Shown here: positions 1 to 11,134 of the stretch, piece after piece
How the letters are laid out: every line of letters starts with the position of its first letter
Position numbering within the stretch: position 1 is the first letter of the stretch
Assembly (NCBI GenBank): GCA_030386875.1
Contig: CM059558.1
Coordinates: 4,287,501 to 4,351,500 of the forward strand
Length of the DNA: 64,000 nucleotides
Origin: Morinoia aosen
Taxonomy: Eukaryota > Arthropoda > Malacostraca > Amphipoda > Talitridae
Direction of reading: 5' to 3'
Program-made: the position numbers and the translations under genes
The notes under the pieces: generated by a model
What the model was told of the DNA's origin: nothing
Databases searched by the model: none
The model's input: only the letters and a program-made list of their open reading frames with translations

Positions 1-340
1 AACACCTGCAGACGCAGTAACTATTGGCAGACAACAACACCTGCAGACGCAGTAACTAGTGGCAGACAACAACACCTACAGACGCAGTAACTAGTGGCAG
101 ACAACAACACCTGCAGACGCAGTGACTAGTGGCAGACAAAAACACCTGCAGACGCAGTAACTAGTGGCAGACAACAACACCTACAGACGCAGTAACTAGT
201 GGCAGACAACAACACCTGCAGACGCAGTAACTAGTGGCAGACAACAACACCTGCAGACGCAGTAACTAGTGGCAGACAACACCTGCAGACGCAGTAGCTA
301 GTGGCAGACAACACCTGCAGACGCAGTAGCTAGTGGCAGA
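1..340. repeat. Minisatellite array A, 35/32-bp unit
   Basis: About ten head-to-tail copies of a unit containing CTGCAGACGCAGTAACTAGT. Most units are 35 bp. The last ones lose an AAC triplet and are 32 bp. Divergence between units is low, so turnover is recent. The same unit appears on the opposite strand at 2842-2890, 3294-3718 and 5699-5742. The array runs off the left edge of the window. Confidence 0.97.
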
Positions 341-1020
341 TTGTTATGGTAGTTTTCATTGCACAAATGCCACTCTATTGTAATTTACAATGACCTTCTC
401 TTGATAATCGTACTTCAGTCGCATTATTGTCAAAGCTCTCCGTAAATTATCTCAATGTGATGTATCGTATATCGGTATTGATGTTCATTCAACCGCATTA
501 TATTCATTTAGGGATTATATGACTGCCATACGCCCAATATTTGGGCAAAACAATGTTGTTATTTCATATAAATCCATTATCTATAAAATCTCATCATGGT
601 CAAGTAATTATCTTCTATAAGCGTGAAGCCAGACCCGTATATTCTAGGTTAAGCATTCAATATCATTTGTAAACAGTCTCATCATCTCATCTATTCATCC
701 TAACTTACAAAGGAAAATATATACAAAAGTTCCTGAGTATCAAGTAATAACGCAGACATTCACAAACCACTCAGCTTCCGAGAGAGACACTTTATTAGAC
801 GCATAGCAAATTTGTAAACTTCACTGCGGAACCCAGATGTAGGCGTCGGCCATGTATGAGGGTGGGTTGCTCACTTCACAATCCACTTTATGAGGATCAA
901 TTGGAGCAAGATGGATCTCCAAATATTTTGGGGTAAATTGCTAATTTTGTCACTCTCTAATTCATTTTACAGCCCAGCGGATTCATGGCCAGATTGATGG
1001 ATAATTTTGCTGTTGTGATC
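341..1020. other. Unassigned AT-rich sequence
   Basis: I see no coding signal, tandem repeat or recognisable element in this stretch between the two minisatellites. Confidence 0.6.
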
Positions 1021-1024
1021 TCCT

Positions 1025-1206
1025 ATAGACATGCTGATTTATGCTACAATAGCTATGCTTATTTATGCTACAATAGCCAAACATTGATATGCTACAAAAG
1101 ACATGCTGATTCATGCTACAATAGACATGCTGATATATGCTACAATAGACATGCTGATTTATGCTACAATAGACATGCTGATTCATGCTACAATAGACAT
1201 GCTGAT
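1025..1206. repeat. 24-bp minisatellite
   Basis: Roughly seven and a half copies of a 24-bp unit built around GACATGCTGATTTATGCTAC. Two units near 1055-1100 are diverged. Because 24 is a multiple of 3, both strands stay open and give spurious repetitive reading frames. Confidence 0.95.
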
Positions 1207-1546
1207 ATCCATACTTGCCATTTACGTCTAGCGCACCAACAGCATGCCATGTCACCCATGCGCTCGTTAAATAAAAAAGCTTTTTTTAACTGCATACAAC
1301 AACAACTATAGGCTGAAATAGCAATGCATCAGATCATATAGAAAATAACGATAGCGGCAACAGGAAACAACACTCAATACGTCGATGTTGCTCACAAAAA
1401 ATCACATAATCAGCGTGATACATATTTTCCACTCCATGGGAACACAAACTAGACCCATAACACATTTTTAATATTTTAGTTACCGTAAAAAAATTTTCTA
1501 TACTTTTCTCGAAAAGAAGTAGAAAGAAAACAAACAAGCAAACAAT
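1207..1546. other. Unassigned sequence left of the first SINE
   Basis: AT-rich DNA with short chance open frames only. Nothing recognisable. Confidence 0.5.
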
Positions 1547-1638
1547 CATCGGCATCTTTGGGATGCTTTATTTCCAATCAAGCCTGATACATATGATCTA
1601 AGCATTGGTTTTTCAAATGTCTTATAACTAACACTATA

Positions 1639-2626
1639 CAGGGTGTTTTTTTTTCTTTGAACAAACTTCGAACTTAGGTACAAAACTCAAAATTAATCGA
1701 TTTTCATGAATGACAAAATGTCCAAAACTCTTTAGTTTTCGAGTTATGGCGTCGCAAAGCATGTTTAGAAGTGCATGTTATAACTGGGCCGCACACCAAT
1801 TGTTATTTAAAGTTGTTAGTTTTCGAGATTGTCGAATACAATTAAAGCATTTTTCTCATTTCATTATGGGTTATCCATTCCATGTAATCAACGACAAGAT
1901 TTCAAGATGCAATGTGAAACTGAAATACATTTCCATCCATCAAAACCGATGGATTGGCAGAGGTGCTCCTGTAGCATGGCCAGCTAGGTCGCCTGATTTG
2001 ACGCCACTGGATTTCTTCTTGTGGGGAACCATGAAGGACCTCGTGTATGCCACTCCTGTTGAATCGGAACAGGATCTGGTTGGACGCATTGTGGACTCAG
2101 CTGGCCGTATTACGGAAATGCCTGGCGTGTTTCAATCTGTAAGGCTCTCACTGGCTATTAGATGTCGTAAATGTGTTGAAGTTCATGGAGGCCATTTTGA
2201 GTAACTGTTGTAATAAAACTGTATTCAAGTTTGTCCTTGCGTTAAAGTTCTTACATTAAAGTTTGTATTGATTATGTTTTTTACCTGTGTCCTGCAATGC
2301 TTACTGATTAATGGTTAGCTTACATGATAATAATTGATAATTACTCATTTAGGACAATTTATTCTTATTTGTAAAACGTGTACACGCAAATTTCATTGTG
2401 AAATTACAAAAATACTACATTAGTGGGGCCCAAAAACCTCTTTAACTATCAAAGGTAGCGCTAAAAATAGTGCGCGCGTGCAATCCTACTTGAAGTTCTA
2501 ATATTCTTCAAGTAACTATAACTCGAAAACTAAAGAGCTTTGGACATTTTGTCATTCATGAAAATCGATTCATTTTGAGTTTTTGTACCTAAGTTCGAAG
2601 TTTGTTCAAAGTAAAAAAACACCCTG
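1639..2626 (+). mobile_element. Tc1/mariner-superfamily DNA transposon with TA target duplication
   Basis: The element is bounded by TA on each side (1637-1638 and 2627-2628). Its terminal inverted repeats are about 105 bp, begin CAGGGTGTTTTTTT and include a run that reads through GACAAAATGTCCAAA. The empty target is preserved in the second SINE copy near 3945, which supports the boundaries. At 988 bp it is shorter than a full mariner (about 1.3 kb), so it is an internally deleted copy carrying only the C-terminal part of a transposase. Confidence 0.92.
1710..2204 (+). pseudogene. Truncated mariner-like transposase (C-terminal DDE part)
   Basis: The last 90 or so residues match the C-terminal catalytic part of IS630/Tc1/mariner transposases common in arthropods: PVAWPARSPDLTPLDFFLWG followed by a segment ending in GHFE. 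The APxxSPDLxPxDFFLWG block carries the third acidic residue and its context. The first 75 residues do not look like the DNA-binding half or the first two catalytic aspartates, so the frame probably starts across an internal deletion. The protein would be inactive. The frame ends in TAA at about 2202, inside the inverted-repeat-bounded element. Confidence 0.8.
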
Positions 2627-2841
2627 TATATAGGACACCATGACGGTTCCCCCGTAAAGCCGGTACCCATTTCCGACACCTGGGTTGAGTGGGGTAATGT
2701 GCTAGAGCTTTCCCTTATACCGAACGGGGAAAATTGCCGCGCCAGCGCTGGGATACGAACCCTCGTCTCCAACATACAAGGCCGATCCCTTAACCACTGT
2801 GCCACCGCGAGCACCAGGACTGTTTAGTTAATTTATTACTA

Positions 2842-2890
2842 GTTACTGCGTCTGCAGGTCTTGTCTGCCACTAGTTACTGCGTCTGTGTA
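2842..2890. repeat. Partial copy of the 32-bp minisatellite, inverted
   Basis: About one and a half units of the array A repeat in reverse complement, next to the 5' end of the first SINE. It shows that the SINE sits inside minisatellite-bearing DNA. Confidence 0.85.
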
Positions 2891-2953
2891 AAAGGTAGGG
2901 TGACTCAGGTCAGGGGGATAACTATGCACAAATTATACATATTTTATTAGGAG

Positions 2954-3088
2954 AACACTTGACAGGAACGAACGATAGATAACACTTGACAGGAACGAAC
3001 GATAGATAACACCTGACAGGAACGAACGATAGATAACACTTGACAGGAACGAACGATAGATAACACTTGACAGGAACGAACGATGGTT
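2954..3088. repeat. 27-bp minisatellite, five copies
   Basis: Five nearly identical head-to-tail units starting at 2954, 2981, 3008, 3035 and 3062, each AACACTTGACAGGAACGAAC plus seven bases. Only one or two substitutions separate the copies. Confidence 0.96.
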
Positions 3089-3293
3089 AACAGTCAATGC
3101 AGCTCACGGAACAATACGTGAAAATAGAAGTTGAATAATATGCTCTCGGAATACTCTCCTCTGCCAGACGCCGCACCAGACCCCATGGAGTGGCGCACAG
3201 ACTGCCTGAGGTCACATGACATCCGGGTCAGAGAAGGTCGCGCTAGAATGAACACGAGACGAGAATATGATGTACGCTTTAACAGTCTGCTGG

Positions 3294-3718
3294 TGTTGTC
3301 TGCCACTAGTTACTGCGTCTGCAGGTGTTGTCTGCCACTAGTTACTGCGTCTGAAAGTGTCGTCTGCCACTACTTACTGCGTCTGCAGGTTTTGTCTGCC
3401 ACAAGTTACTGCGTATGCAGGTGTTGTCTGCCACTAGTTACTGCGTCTGCAGGTGTTGTCTGCCTCAAGTTACTGCGTCTGCAGGTGTTGTCTGCCACTA
3501 GTTTCTGCGTCTGCAGGTGTTGTCTGCCTCAAGCTACTGCGTCTGCAGGTGTTGTCTGCCACTAGTTATTGCGTCTGCAGGTGTTGTCTGCCACAGGTTA
3601 CTGTGCCTGCAGGTGTTGTCTGCTACTAGTTACTGCGTCTGCAGGTGTTGTCTGCCACTAGTTACTGCGTCAGCAGGTGTTGTCTGCCACAAGTTACTGC
3701 GTCAGCAGGTGTTGTGTT
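3294..3718. repeat. Minisatellite array B, 32-bp unit, inverted relative to array A
   Basis: About thirteen units of the reverse complement of the array A repeat (CCACTAGTTACTGCGTCTGC and flanks), mostly 32 bp. They give a spurious cysteine-rich open frame on the plus strand. The array ends in GTGTTGTGTTCACGGC. That junction is also found at 5741, so the array and its flank travel together. Confidence 0.96.
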
Positions 3719-3854
3719 CACGGCGATCGTCCTAAAATTGTTAACTAACATTTATCCCCACCATCAGCAAAAGTCTCATTACTCACGGCCAAACGATGCA
3801 ACATTCAACATTCAGGCAGTAAGCTGCACAACAAAAGGTTAAAGGTTAGGTTAA
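3719..3854. repeat. Diverged flanking repeat, copy 1, left part
   Basis: This stretch and 4140-4215 align with 5742-5970. Shared blocks include GTTAACTAACA, ACGATGCAA and GCAGTAAG. The SINE at 3855-4132 interrupts this copy and is absent from the other, so the repeat predates the SINE insertion. Confidence 0.7.
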
Positions 3855-4132
3855 CATCGGCATCTTTGGGATGCTTTATTTCCAATCAAGCCTGATACAT
3901 ATGATCTTAGCATTGGTTTTTCAAATGTCTTATAACTAACCTTATATATTGGACACCATGACGGTTCCCCCGTAAAGCCGGTACCCATTTCCGACACCTG
4001 GGTTGAGTGGGGTATTGTGCTTGAGCTTTCCCTTATACCCAACGGGGAAAATCTCCGCGCCAGCGCCGGGATACGGACCCTCGTCTCCAGCATACGAGCC
4101 CGATCCCTTAACCGCTGTGCCATGGAGAGCAC
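3855..4132 (-). mobile_element. tRNA-derived SINE, copy 2 (uninterrupted)
   Basis: Full-length relative of the SINE at 1547-2815. The tRNA-like head on the minus strand is at 4132 down to about 4055, with A-box-like TGGCACAGCGGTTAAGG and B-box-like GGTCCGTATCC. The body covers the GGTACCGGCTTTACGGGGGA region and the tail carries GGAAATAAAGCATCCC. It lacks the mariner insertion and so supplies the empty target site around AACCTTATATATTGG. Length is about 278 bp. Its B box has one mismatch that would weaken polymerase III transcription. Confidence 0.87.
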
Positions 4133-4215
4133 AAAATGGCGGCAGCTCGTAGAAATTGAGCACAGGTTTGTGTTTAGGACGTCGGTTATTTAAATGATGG
4201 ACTGACTCAATCAAA

Positions 4216-5698
4216 CGAACAGCTTTCTTTCAGTGCATCTTGTTCTTCGTCGAAGGTAGCGTGCACGTTAAGGTATCCACCATACGCCATCTCTACGGTA
4301 GAACTTCAGCGATATGAGTCCAACAGGCTGCAAAAATATATGAATTTGAGCTAAAAATCGACATACACGCGTCCCGCTCTTGCAATTGGATTCGCTTCAC
4401 CTAAATTGTAGGGATATGAACTTGACGACTTCACAAATATGTCAGGTTATTCCCAAACATTGATATAAGTGAAAATTTAGTCATATAAAAGTTTCAGCAA
4501 GTTTCTTTTTTATCGCAGTTTTTATCGCATTTTAATATTTATCTCACAAAATTTTTAGAAATTTCAACCTTGCAATTTTTGGATGACTAAGTAATTTTAA
4601 TATAGAGCTATCAAAGTCCATGTGAAGTAGGTTTTCACTTCAGTGTTCAATTCAACTGAACTTCAACGCGCCAACCACCATCGTTGATGCTGGTGCTGGT
4701 TATTATCGTTCCTTCCTTAAATCATAGTTGTAGAAATCAATACTTTACCGTTTTCTTCTTATTTTATATGTTAAGACATCAGTTGTTACGGTGGTGATGT
4801 AGGTACGGTGCTGGTGTAGGTACGGTGCTGGTTTAGGTACGGAGCTCATACATTTTCATACAACAGCTACGTTCACTGTAGGCATTCATGTTACATGTAT
4901 GATACGGATGGGATTATAGTTTCCTCTGATCGATTGAAGTATTATCGAAGTGACCAACTGTCACTGAGGCTGCCCTGCAGGCTGCACATGAGCGGGAGTT
5001 GGTGATCCTAAACCGTGAAATTTGGCACAGACGGTGCTGTGATTTAGGATCTTTGTAAGAACTTAAGTGATAAGTATTTACATCAAATGGACTTCAGTGC
5101 TAAGAACTATGTTCATGGAAATGTCCATGAAAACCTTTTAAATTCATTATGTGTACATTATAACATGCATACTGGGTTTCATTACCACTTTCAGATTTAA
5201 TTTTTGATTTTCAATGTTCAACTAATGAGACAACAATAAATAATAGGCTGAATAATAGCCATCGCAAAAATAGTTTCCTAATCACTCACGGCACTGAATT
5301 AAGAAGCAAATACCTCTCTTCAATTTCATATTTTTTTGTCTTAGTTAGTCATAAAATATTACGACATAAATAAAACGAATTTATTTGAATGATTTTTCAT
5401 GTCTTACACAATTATTAACTAATTATGTATTAAAAATAATTAACATCTATTCTCAGGACGGAAACAGTGAATCACATCAAATTTGTTTACTAATATCTCG
5501 TATTGATCACAGTTGGTACAATCCATGACCTAAATTGAAAACACAAATCACGTGTCGGGAACTAAGTGATTCAGATGATCGTAAAAATGTCTATTATTTT
5601 CAAAAGCCGTTGTCGGCATTTTATCGAAGTATAGTATGTTTGCGCTACAGCAAATGGAGAGTGCAGCGTACGCATGGGTGTGAGCTTGACTGGTAGGT
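4216..5698. other. Unassigned AT-rich sequence with a short 17-bp repeat
   Basis: No gene or element recognised. Between about 4790 and 4845 there are three tandem copies of a unit like GTAGGTACGGTGCTGGT. Confidence 0.55.
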
Positions 5699-5970
5699 GT
5701 CGTCTGCCACTAGTTAGTAGTTACTGCGTCTGCAGGTGTTGTGTTCACGGCAGTTGCATTATAGTTAACTAACAATTATTTCGACCATTATCACATTCAT
5801 CAGCTAATATGTCTTATTCCCTATGATTTAACGATGCAAATATGAATCATGCAGTAAGTTGCCTCAGAAAACTGTCGTTGTGCTAGCAGAAACTAACCAC
5901 GGTTTTGTGTTCAGGAAGTCGATTATCTTAGATGACAAAAGCCTAATTTAACCAAATATATTTCTTATAT
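5699..5970. repeat. Diverged flanking repeat, copy 2, with one minisatellite unit
   Basis: It opens with one and a half units of the 32-bp minisatellite (5699-5742). It then follows the same unique sequence that flanks array B at 3719-3854 and 4140-4215, but without the SINE. The copy is well diverged. Confidence 0.72.
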
Positions 5971-7715
5971 TTCAACAGTCATGTATATATTTCAGCACTA
6001 AAATCACGGTCATCAACAGATGGCTAATTAGTACTTGGTTGTACATCAAAAGGCTTAGGATCCTCAACTCCTGACGAAGGCTAATTATTCGAACCGGCTT
6101 CTGGGGCGAGTCTCCGGTGCTACTATAGGGTGAGATCTACCTCTAGCTAGTACTATAGCATGAGGTTAGGTTGCTAATGGATAACAATTATTTCATTACA
6201 TTTAATTTAGAGATAAACACTGAATTTGCACATCTCAAACTGCACCTGGGTAGGAGAGATATAGCGGCAGACCTCACGCTACAGTAGCACCGAGTCCCTG
6301 TATTTGTTACCGAGGTGTGTATGAAGACCGTTTTTTGCCGAGATATCGAGGTTGTCATTGTATGCGTAACCAGCTACTAATGTAGGTTTCTCATTGTAAG
6401 TTATTTTTTAGATCGCGTTTTCTGAATTTCTAGTGAGCTTCGTCTCAATATTGATTCTTCAGTTATCATGCTGAAGTGTTCTGACACTATACTTTATATA
6501 TTTGAATGTGGTTTCTTCATAAGAGTGAAAATTTCACGATTCACCTCAGTCTGGGATCACTTTTTCAACTTTCATGTTTCTTCTAGACGAGGACGTTTCT
6601 GTTTCAGTCCGCCTACTGTGTTTGTGCCGAGTGGACGAAATGGAGCCGATCAGTGGAGGTGTCTTTCTTTGCTTCTTGCTTGAGGCCCATTATTTATTGC
6701 TTGGCTCCATTCTTTACCTGAACTCAAAAGGAAAAAGAAACGAGCGACTGGCTTACCACAATTCCTGAAAATGCCCCATTCCAGTAACTTGGTCCGATGA
6801 CGTCACAATGATGTCCTTAACTCAAAGATGGTCTGGGTTTCACCTCTCGGAGCCAATTGATTCTATTCACACGAACCCTAAGTAACGGACGACGCACGAA
6901 GACAATTGTTGTTCCCACAAGTGTTTGAACAGTTTAAAGTAAAAAAATGACGGAGATACCACACCACAATAAAGTAACTCCTTTAATCTATCCGACCTCA
7001 TCTTCAACTCGAGGGCAGGTTTCGTTAACTCTCTGCGTAAATTTCTCAAATATCTTATTAGTTCAATAATTTTTTGTTCTAGCAACACTCGATTATTCAC
7101 ACCGGTAACACAGCGCTTACGTTTTGCTTGAGGCGTTATTGATAATTGTTGCGTGCCATTGCCATAGTGTCGCTTTGCACGACCTAAGGAGTGAATTTCA
7201 GTTACCTATTGATAATTTGCTCGCAATGCTTATCAAAATCTTGCAGTCTAGAAATTAACGTGTATTTCTGGCTAAATTTGTAACGGCCAAGCTAATCCAT
7301 TAACAGTTTTCAACAGTGGTAGTTGACCTCGTTAATTCTGGAAGCTCAAAATCCGTGTTTTTGCCGACTAAAACACTAAAAAAGGAAAGCACGTTCTCTA
7401 TTACGATTTCGATACAGCGGACTGAAATATGAATTATTTCTTCATACTAGATCCTTTACAAGTAAAATTTTCACGAGATCCTTTCGCATACCACAGCCGT
7501 CTTTAAAGCGCTATCTATTTCGGGAAATGATAGCGAATTTCAGAGCGAAACATTTCTTTAGAAAACAACTGACACAAGAAACGTTGGAATTGATCTTAGT
7601 TTAAACCAGGAAATTCTACTCAACTACGCCTGCCATCGATGATGGATAAAGTGGAAATCCAACAACATTAAAGTTCACAACTTTTTCCGTCGATTTTTAA
7701 GATTAATTCTAGTCT
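5971..7715. other. Unassigned region with a 6.1-kb inverted repeat
   Basis: No gene recognised. Positions 6112-6150 and 6263-6300 form an imperfect inverted repeat, with GGTGCTACTATAGGGTGAG on one arm and CTCACGCTACAGTAGCACC on the other. A third half-copy lies near 6155-6180. Several 60-77 codon open frames occur here, but none has recognisable content. Confidence 0.5.
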
Positions 7716-7724
7716 AAGTAGTAA

Positions 7725-7759
<35 letters not shown>

Positions 7760-7760
7760 A
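7716..7760. repeat. (TAG)n microsatellite
   Basis: About fourteen TAG/AGT triplets with one imperfect unit. Confidence 0.97.
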
Positions 7761-8072
7761 CATGGGTTTGCTAGCGCTTCAGTTACTCAAACTATATCGC
7801 ACCGAAGGTCACATATTTTAATTCGTATCAGACTTTTCCAAATTACCACACAAGATGAACATCTCTATTATTTGAAACATCAAAATTATATGAGCATCAT
7901 GATCATAATTACAACTCAAGATTACAAGTGTCTCCTCATTAAAGTCTGTACACAACACAGTACATTCGAAACCGACTGAGCAGCCAAACCCCGTAGAAGG
8001 TTTCAGCTGCCCACCCATTTATGGCCGGACGCCTTACTCACGCTGAAACCCCCGAGGTACCAGCGCAGCGCG

Positions 8073-8260
8073 CCCGGCCGCACCCACGTCAAAGTTGCTC
8101 CACTCTGTGTGCGTATATTGCAGCGTCCGTGTGCGTGTAGAGTGCGTCTTGTACACTGGTCCAGAGTTTAGCTCATTGCCAATAGTCGCTGTATCGTCTA
8201 ACCATAATGAGCTTACAAGATTTCGCAATGAAGTTAAATTATGCACTTGCTCACCAAAAA
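8073..8260 (+). repeat. Left terminal inverted repeat of the MULE locus
   Basis: It pairs with 18850-19037 in reverse complement. The strongest blocks are the outermost 39 bp and the CACTGGTCCAGAGTT block. The outermost bases are GC-rich, unlike the AT-rich interior. Confidence 0.85.
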
Positions 8261-8475
8261 TTGCCAGTGGTGATTTAGAAATGGGCATGCTGAGTGTGAA
8301 CTTATTTGCAATATGGAAGGAGTTCAATTACCCGAGCGTTTTACATTGCTGCCTTTAGCAGCGAAGTAGAAAGATCAGAAAAATGTAATGAGCATTGAAA
8401 TTGCGATTAAAAGCCGCACAGAGTTAGACTGGATAAATGAATTCTCGCATAAAAATGTTAGCTCGACTAGGCAAA
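8250..8475 (+). pseudogene. Degenerate duplicate of MULE transposase exon 1
   Basis: This segment aligns base by base with 8990-9250, the start of the transposase gene. It includes the stretches encoding GVELP, LPLxA, MSIxxAIKSRTE and NEFSxKN. An in-frame stop after the LPLAAK-like segment and a deleted codon show it is not functional. It sits directly inside the left terminal repeat, in the position exon 1 should occupy. The locus therefore seems to hold the left end of one copy fused to another copy. Confidence 0.75.
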
Positions 8476-8499
8476 ACGAGAAGGAAGCGACAATTAAAC

Positions 8500-8935
8500 A
8501 TACTGATACGGGATATAATTTTTTTTCAATAAAATCTTAAAAGTCAGTTAATCAAATTTATTTGGCGTAAATATGCGTGGGAGGCATCTTATAGAACGCT
8601 CTAGCACTTGAATACTTTAATTTAATTCATATTATACAGAGCGTGTTAGAATACTTTTATTTAATTGAAATAAAAAGAGTCTGTTAATTTCTCGAATTAA
8701 CTGTATATTTATAATAAAAACTAAAGAGATTTGCACTGCTAGCTATACGTCGTGACATGCGAACGATGCATTATGACATATGGTAGAATCGCAGTAACTG
8801 ATCTCATTTGGTTTAACTCATAATATAATGTCATTTAAGACGGCTGTGACTTTAAGGGTAGAGTAAAACATAGAGTATTTTAATCCATTGCTAAATGATA
8901 CTTCTATGGGAAACCTATAAAACTTTACCTCGTTG
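8500..8935. repeat. MULE subterminal repeat, third copy
   Basis: It aligns in direct orientation with 16600-17035 and in inverted orientation with 17310-17740. Shared blocks include TTATTTGGCGTAAA, TCTGTTAATTTCTCGAATTA and GACGGCTGTGACTTT. It lies between the degenerate exon 1 and the intact one, which suggests a rearrangement between copies. Confidence 0.85.
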
Positions 8936-9068
8936 TCAGAACTCGTTCTATCGTCGAACTATAATGAGTTACCAGATATCGCAATGCAGTTCATTTATGC
9001 ACTTGCTTTAGTTGCTTACAAAAAATTGCCAGTCGTGATTTAGAAATGACCTTGTATAGTGCTGGCTT

Positions 9069-9340
9069 ATGTTCAATATGAAAGGTGTTGAATTACCCGA
9101 TGGTTTTAAATTCCTGCCTTTGCCGGCGAACGGTCAAGATCAGGAAAATTTAATGAGCATTGATGTTGCTATTAAAAGCCGCACCGAGTTTAACAACTGG
9201 TTAAATGAATTCTCGCAGAAAAATAATGTTAGCTGGACTATGGAGAGAGGAGAAAGAAAGCGCAAGAATCAATTGGAACTCTACTACGTTTGTCACCATG
9301 CGGTGCGGAAGCACAAAGGAGTTAAAATAACTAATACCAA
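9069..9340 (+). pseudogene. MULE transposase exon 1: N-terminal region and first half of zinc finger
   Basis: It begins with ATG at 9069 (MFNMKGVELPDGFKFLPL) and ends at the donor AA|GTAAGT. Residues near the end, LYYVCHHAVRKHKGVKI, hold the first cysteine of a zinc-binding module. The second cysteine comes from exon 2. Confidence 0.78.
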
Positions 9341-10261
9341 GTAAGTACTTCATTTAAAACAAATCTTTATTGTCTAATCGTACAAATATTGATTTACATG
9401 CTTCTACATTGAATTGTGCTCGCAGTTTCTAGAGAGCGCTTCCTGTTTTTTATATCTGCATGTGTACTTACGTGTGACACGGACTCCTTACTGTAGTTAC
9501 AAGTTAGAAATAGGTAAATAAACGTGTAAACAAATGATAATAAAATACTAGGCAAGTTTTTTATACAATCAGTTAAGTGCAATTATTTAAATTTAGCTCG
9601 GTTAATTAAACTTTGACATATATTGTTTAGGTTTACTTAAGTTTGGTTTGTTTGAGCCTAGTTACTTATTATGTTCAGTTATTCGTTTGAATATTTCAAT
9701 AACTAGGATTTCCATTTATTATTTTCATAAATTTTTGGCTGTTAGGAAAAAACTCGCTCCTATTTTATTTCAAATATCTTTTATGAACGAAACATGGTTG
9801 AATATAAAAAGTATTTCAATATAAAAAAGTTTTGCATTGTAAAAGTCAAATGCTTTAAGCATATTATATAGTACTTGCAGTAATTATTTGTGAACGATCT
9901 GAAGAACATAAATAACTACTGTCAAACTGAACTACACTCTTTAGAAATAAATATTTCATCGTTTTGACAGAACCTAACTAAGGCTTCATTATATTTGTCA
10001 ATGCAAACGAACTAATCGAAGCGTGGTGAAACTTTTTCCCGCCGAACTAGGACGGACCACTTGCATATATTTTTCACTATTTTTGCTTTATTCAGTAGAC
10101 GCTTCTCTGAGTTAAAAAATTACTATGGTTCTCGTACAAAAAACTTGTGATACTAAAGTATCGAGGTTTATGTGAAGTATTACAAATATTTAATTTCTTC
10201 ACATTCAAAGGAGCTTACACTGTTTGCTTGGATATATCAGTATAGCTAATTTTTATTTCAG

Positions 10262-10431
10262 TTGTCCGGCACGATTAAGAGCGGTCATCAGCACTGTAGG
10301 ATCGACACCTCACCCCTGCCGTATCACCTTCACTGGCCGCCACAACCATTCGCGCTCCTCCGCTGCTATCCTGAGCGAGTTCAGTATGTCAGAAAGCACC
10401 AAGGAAGAGTTTTACTCATACTTTGAGCAAG
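10262..10431 (+). pseudogene. MULE transposase exon 2: second half of zinc finger
   Basis: The acceptor is TTTATTTCAG and the donor CAAG|GTGAG. Joined to exon 1 it reads NCPARLRAVIS, then PCRITFTGRHNHS. The Cys...Cys...His-x-His spacing is that of WRKY/GCM1-type fingers found at the N terminus of many MULE transposases, where they bind the terminal repeats. The exon ends with an acidic EEFYSYFEQG segment. Confidence 0.78.
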
Positions 10432-11134
10432 GTGAGAATGAATAATTTTTAACTCATAATTTACTACTTTAAAGCATGATTTTACCTGAGAAGTACAAGT
10501 ATGAATACTATCCTAATTTTACAAGTATCGATATTACAGTTGTGGCACTATGGTACGTTTATTCAGGCATGTTCCTCAACTAAATCTAAGCAGTTACTTC
10601 TGGTATCCATAACCGTACAACAATAAGGTTATAAATGTCACCCCCTCCCCTTTCATTAATTGCAAGTCCAGAAAAAAATGTTAGTTAAATTTACGGCCCA
10701 GTTGTTTAGTATTACAATATGCAATTAGTTTTTTGTTATGGGTTATTTGACTCAATATATCTGGTAAAATTGACACTTTGATGCATGTCTTATAATAACT
10801 AGCGTATAGCATTTCTAAATTTTTACAATTTATATATCATTAAGTTGGGTGGATTATTTCTGATGAAATGGAAAAGAATGACGAACGTTTGAACAATTAG
10901 TGAATTTAATTCAGTCGAAAAATGTGTTTTCTGTGGCTATTTAGAGATTCAGTTATGTCAATATTTTCTTATTCTACTTGAAAATGTGTGTATTTGTAAA
11001 TAAATATATTATTTAGCTCTTATTTTTGACGGTGAAGTTATATTGAAGTTAATAATGAGTAGTTCGTTTCTTATATCTCATTATAGAGCCCCAAATTCAT
11101 GAAAAATGTGAACAAATACTAAATATATAACAAT

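Larger units (their letters stand above)
1547..2815 (-). mobile_element. tRNA-derived SINE, copy 1, interrupted by a mariner-like element
   Basis: On the minus strand the head (2815 down to about 2740) is tRNA-like. It has an A-box-type motif TGGCACAGTGGTTAAGG and a B-box-type motif GGTTCGTATCC, the internal RNA polymerase III promoter of tRNA-derived SINEs. A unique body follows, then a tail containing ATTGGAAATAAA and ending near 1547. The element is about 280 bp once the 988-bp insertion at 1639-2626 is left out. Copy 2 at 3855-4132 has the same head, body and tail without the insertion, which fixes both elements' limits. No clear target duplication was found. Confidence 0.85.

Noticed and set aside
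983-1311. Long repetitive open frames on both strands
   Set aside because: They are produced by the 24-bp tandem repeat, whose length is a multiple of 3. Composition is purely repetitive.
2740-2815. tRNA gene on the minus strand
   Set aside because: The A- and B-box-like motifs are the head of a SINE present twice. The cloverleaf is poor and the unit continues into SINE body and tail.
3131-3842. Cysteine-rich repetitive protein frames
   Set aside because: They follow the 32-bp minisatellite, cycle through frames, and have no start or stop context of a gene.
1-5970. CRISPR-like array
   Set aside because: Units are contiguous minisatellite copies without unique spacers, in eukaryotic DNA.
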